Assembly: GCA_965220985.1 (NCBI GenBank)
Contig: OZ244854.1
Coordinates: 1,488,001 to 1,552,000, forward strand
Direction: 5' to 3'
Source: JAPPHA01 sp965220985
GTDB lineage: Bacteria > Pseudomonadota > Alphaproteobacteria > Rhodobacterales > Rhodobacteraceae
Length of the DNA: 64,000 nucleotides
The translations under genes were made by a program, and so were the position numbers. Positions 62,423-64,000 of the stretch are shown in pieces. Position 1 is the first letter of the stretch; each line of letters begins with the position of its first letter. Under the pieces are notes generated by a model. That model saw nothing but the letters and a program-made list of their open reading frames with translations. It did no database searches and was not told the DNA's origin.

Positions 62423-62863
62423 ATGAGGAAAGTGCATCGCAAGTCTGCGTCATGCTTCGTGCTGTGCTTGCTCCTGACAATGGCCGGCACTGCTTCACTT
62501 TGGCGCGTGGATGCGAATGAAGCGCCGGCAGTGCAGGTTTCACAAGAGCAGATCGCGCGCGGAAAAAAAGTCTTTCGGGCATGTACTCTTTGCCACTCGA
62601 CCAAGAAGGGCGCACGGCACAAGCTCGGTCCAAATCTATACGGAATCGTCAATGCTCCCGTGGCATCGGTGCCGGGATTCAAGGCCTATTCGGATGCGCT
62701 CGCGGGCATCGGTGGCACTTGGACACCCGAACGTCTCTCGGCCTATCTCGCATCGCCAAGTGACGAAGTCCCCGGAACGACAATGGTTTATGTCGGCATT
62801 CGGGATCTCGATGATCTCGCGGCGGTGATCGGGTATCTCGCGAGCCTTGATGACGGCAAGTGA
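62423..62863 (+). CDS. Small soluble c-type cytochrome
   Basis: A 146-residue class I cytochrome c. A signal sequence (ASCFVLCLLLTMAGTASLWR) is followed by QIARGKKVFRACTLCHSTKK, with haem attachment at CTLCH. The axial Met is in EVPGTTMVYVGIRD and the haem-pocket pattern KLGPNLYGI precedes it. The form is that of cytochrome c2/c-552-like electron carriers with the GxxLxG-type loop. It may accept electrons in the periplasm. No operon partner is clear. Confidence 0.92.
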   Translation: MRKVHRKSASCFVLCLLLTMAGTASLWRVDANEAPAVQVSQEQIARGKKVFRACTLCHSTKKGARHKLGPNLYGIVNAPVASVPGFKAYSDALAGIGGTWTPERLSAYLASPSDEVPGTTMVYVGIRDLDDLAAVIGYLASLDDGK

Positions 62864-62953
62864 GCCGGCCTTTTCAAGGAGGCAGGTTGCTGCGGCAATT
62901 TCGGCAGATTGGGCATTGCATTGAAGTCACATGAAAACGTTGATCCGAAGGAC

Positions 62954-63673
62954 ATGATCGGCACTGACAAGTCGGTGATTTATTGTTTGGAACGTTCAAG
63001 CAACGATGATGTTTTTTCGCTCAGAGGCTTGACCGGGCGTTATCCGAGAGGAGCGGGCATGCCTTGGCCCCCTCCCAGATTGCCAAGCGATGATTGCCCT
63101 CCAGGCGTGTTCAGTCTCGATATGGAACCCATTCTGGACTGGATGGAACACCTCGATGAAGTCGTGATCAAATTCAAGAAGGGCGTATCGCATGTATTGC
63201 CTGATCGGCTGAATTTCGACAGATACACCATCGTCAGTGACCGGTGTCGCGAGTTGTTCGAACGGATCGATCCCGATGGCGGGCACATCTACATTCCTGC
63301 CTCACTGTTGACAGTAGAACAGAAGCCTGTTGACGGCGAATGGTTCTACATGTGGTGCGGGCGGTCATTTTATGCAGACGACAATGAACACACGGCTGGA
63401 ATCATTGAAGACGCCATGACGCATGGAATTCACTACAAGAGAAATTTGGCCACTCTTGATCGGTGCGAGTATTTTAAGGAAATGCCGTTGTGGACAATAG
63501 CCGGGTCTCCTGGTCCCCGTTACATGTCAAGCGCCACTTTCGCGCAGGTGAAGCAATCAGATCTCACCGGGTTCTGGGAGTACACGATGCCCCAATTGTC
63601 ATATTGGTGCGACGAGAACGCCCGGATGGATCAGATGCTCACGCCCCCGAACGTTACGCACATCTGGTTCTGA
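62954..63673 (+). CDS. DUF1629/Imm11-like protein, possible immunity protein
   Basis: A 239-residue soluble protein with no signal peptide or membrane helix. The pattern DRYTIVSDRCRELFERIDPD followed by GHIYIPASLLTVEQKPVDGE and WFYMWCGR resembles DUF1629 (Imm11-type) proteins, some of which are immunity partners of polymorphic toxins. Base composition is lower in GC than neighbours (near 50%), suggesting recent arrival. No toxin gene is present within the window. A TTG at 62909 could extend it by 15 residues; the ATG at 62954 has AAGGAC in front. Confidence 0.6.
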   Translation: MIGTDKSVIYCLERSSNDDVFSLRGLTGRYPRGAGMPWPPPRLPSDDCPPGVFSLDMEPILDWMEHLDEVVIKFKKGVSHVLPDRLNFDRYTIVSDRCRELFERIDPDGGHIYIPASLLTVEQKPVDGEWFYMWCGRSFYADDNEHTAGIIEDAMTHGIHYKRNLATLDRCEYFKEMPLWTIAGSPGPRYMSSATFAQVKQSDLTGFWEYTMPQLSYWCDENARMDQMLTPPNVTHIWF

Positions 63674-64000
63674 GGATTCTTCGGCACCCCAAACCAAAAG
63701 AAATTTCGACGTCCGTGCGACCGGCTTGCCTGGGCCAAATGGAAGACTCGGACAAGATGGGAATTCAGGCGGGTGCCTGATTGGACAGACAATCTGCGCA
63801 CAATGCCAAGCTCTCGTTGCTGATCTCAGCACTTCCAGTGGCGAAAACCAGCCGATCGTTCTGCATCGGCCGCTGCAACTCCCCCGCGTTCTTGCTGTTC
63901 TACCCACTATCTTGAACTGCCAAATCAATCAGGAGTCGGCCCTCGCGTGCTGGACGGTTGATGCCGCGCAACCGTGACATCGAGACCGTTTGACAGCAGC
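63674..64000. other. Terminal 327 bp, no gene recognised
   Basis: Several short frames on both strands, none with recognisable features. It may hold control sequences of a gene beyond the window edge. Confidence 0.4.

Overview
The window is about 62% GC, densely packed, and reads like the chromosome of an alphaproteobacterium. Support for that comes from a DUF2794 gene beside an NlpC/P60 gene, membrane-bound cytochrome-c-type urate oxidase (PuuD), ZapE, separate MnmD and MnmC-type genes, many ABC/TRAP uptake systems, and GTG starts with 4-base stop/start overlaps. No tRNA, rRNA or CRISPR array was found. The first gene is cut by the left edge.

Layout. 1-1515: a partial membrane protein and a GyrI-like protein. 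1935-6622: a complete branched-chain amino acid type (HAAT) ABC importer. 6656-7468: ferredoxin/flavodoxin-NADP reductase. 7709-14003: a GntR regulator, family III CoA-transferase, MaoC hydratase and CitE-type lyase, divergent from a DctPQM TRAP importer. Together these look like an uptake and cleavage pathway for itaconate or a related C5 dicarboxylate. 14264-15967: an IS1634-like transposase. 16179-21748: urate catabolism (urate permease, AllA, UraD, UraH, PuuD, LysR regulator). 21845-23071: a DUF4143 ATPase with five tandem 22-bp repeats just upstream. 23309-31080: a tightly overlapping operon with a molybdenum hydroxylase, a 6-hydroxynicotinate reductase-like protein, a UPF0280 protein, two AA_synth paralogues and a MarR regulator, probably for N-heterocycle breakdown. 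31226-34375: a PLD-helicase-DUF3427 protein. 35043-36985: a luciferase-like monooxygenase and an alpha/beta hydrolase. 37475-40003: CopC, CopD and a multicopper oxidase. 40350-41974: Asd and a SRPBCC protein.

42604-51908 is the most unusual part: five tandem paralogues of a secreted protein of about 500 residues with no assigned function, possibly distant DUF2125 relatives. The array ends at an intact NlpC/P60 hydrolase gene (51997-52845). Translating the spacers shows that at least three contain decayed copies of the first 35-47 codons of that NlpC/P60 gene. Two also contain a decayed middle piece of the paralogue, and both copies carry the same frameshift. The array therefore seems to have grown by repeated duplication with a breakpoint inside the hydrolase gene, followed by mosaic exchange among paralogues 2, 3 and 4.

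After this come housekeeping and envelope genes: DUF2794, lytic transglycosylase Slt, divergent MnmD and MnmC-type genes for tRNA wobble uridine, a 2OG-Fe(II) oxygenase with an MFS transporter, ZapE, an MltB-like transglycosylase and a c-type cytochrome. The last gene is a lower-GC DUF1629/Imm11-like protein. Functions rest on recognised motifs and context; no database search was possible.
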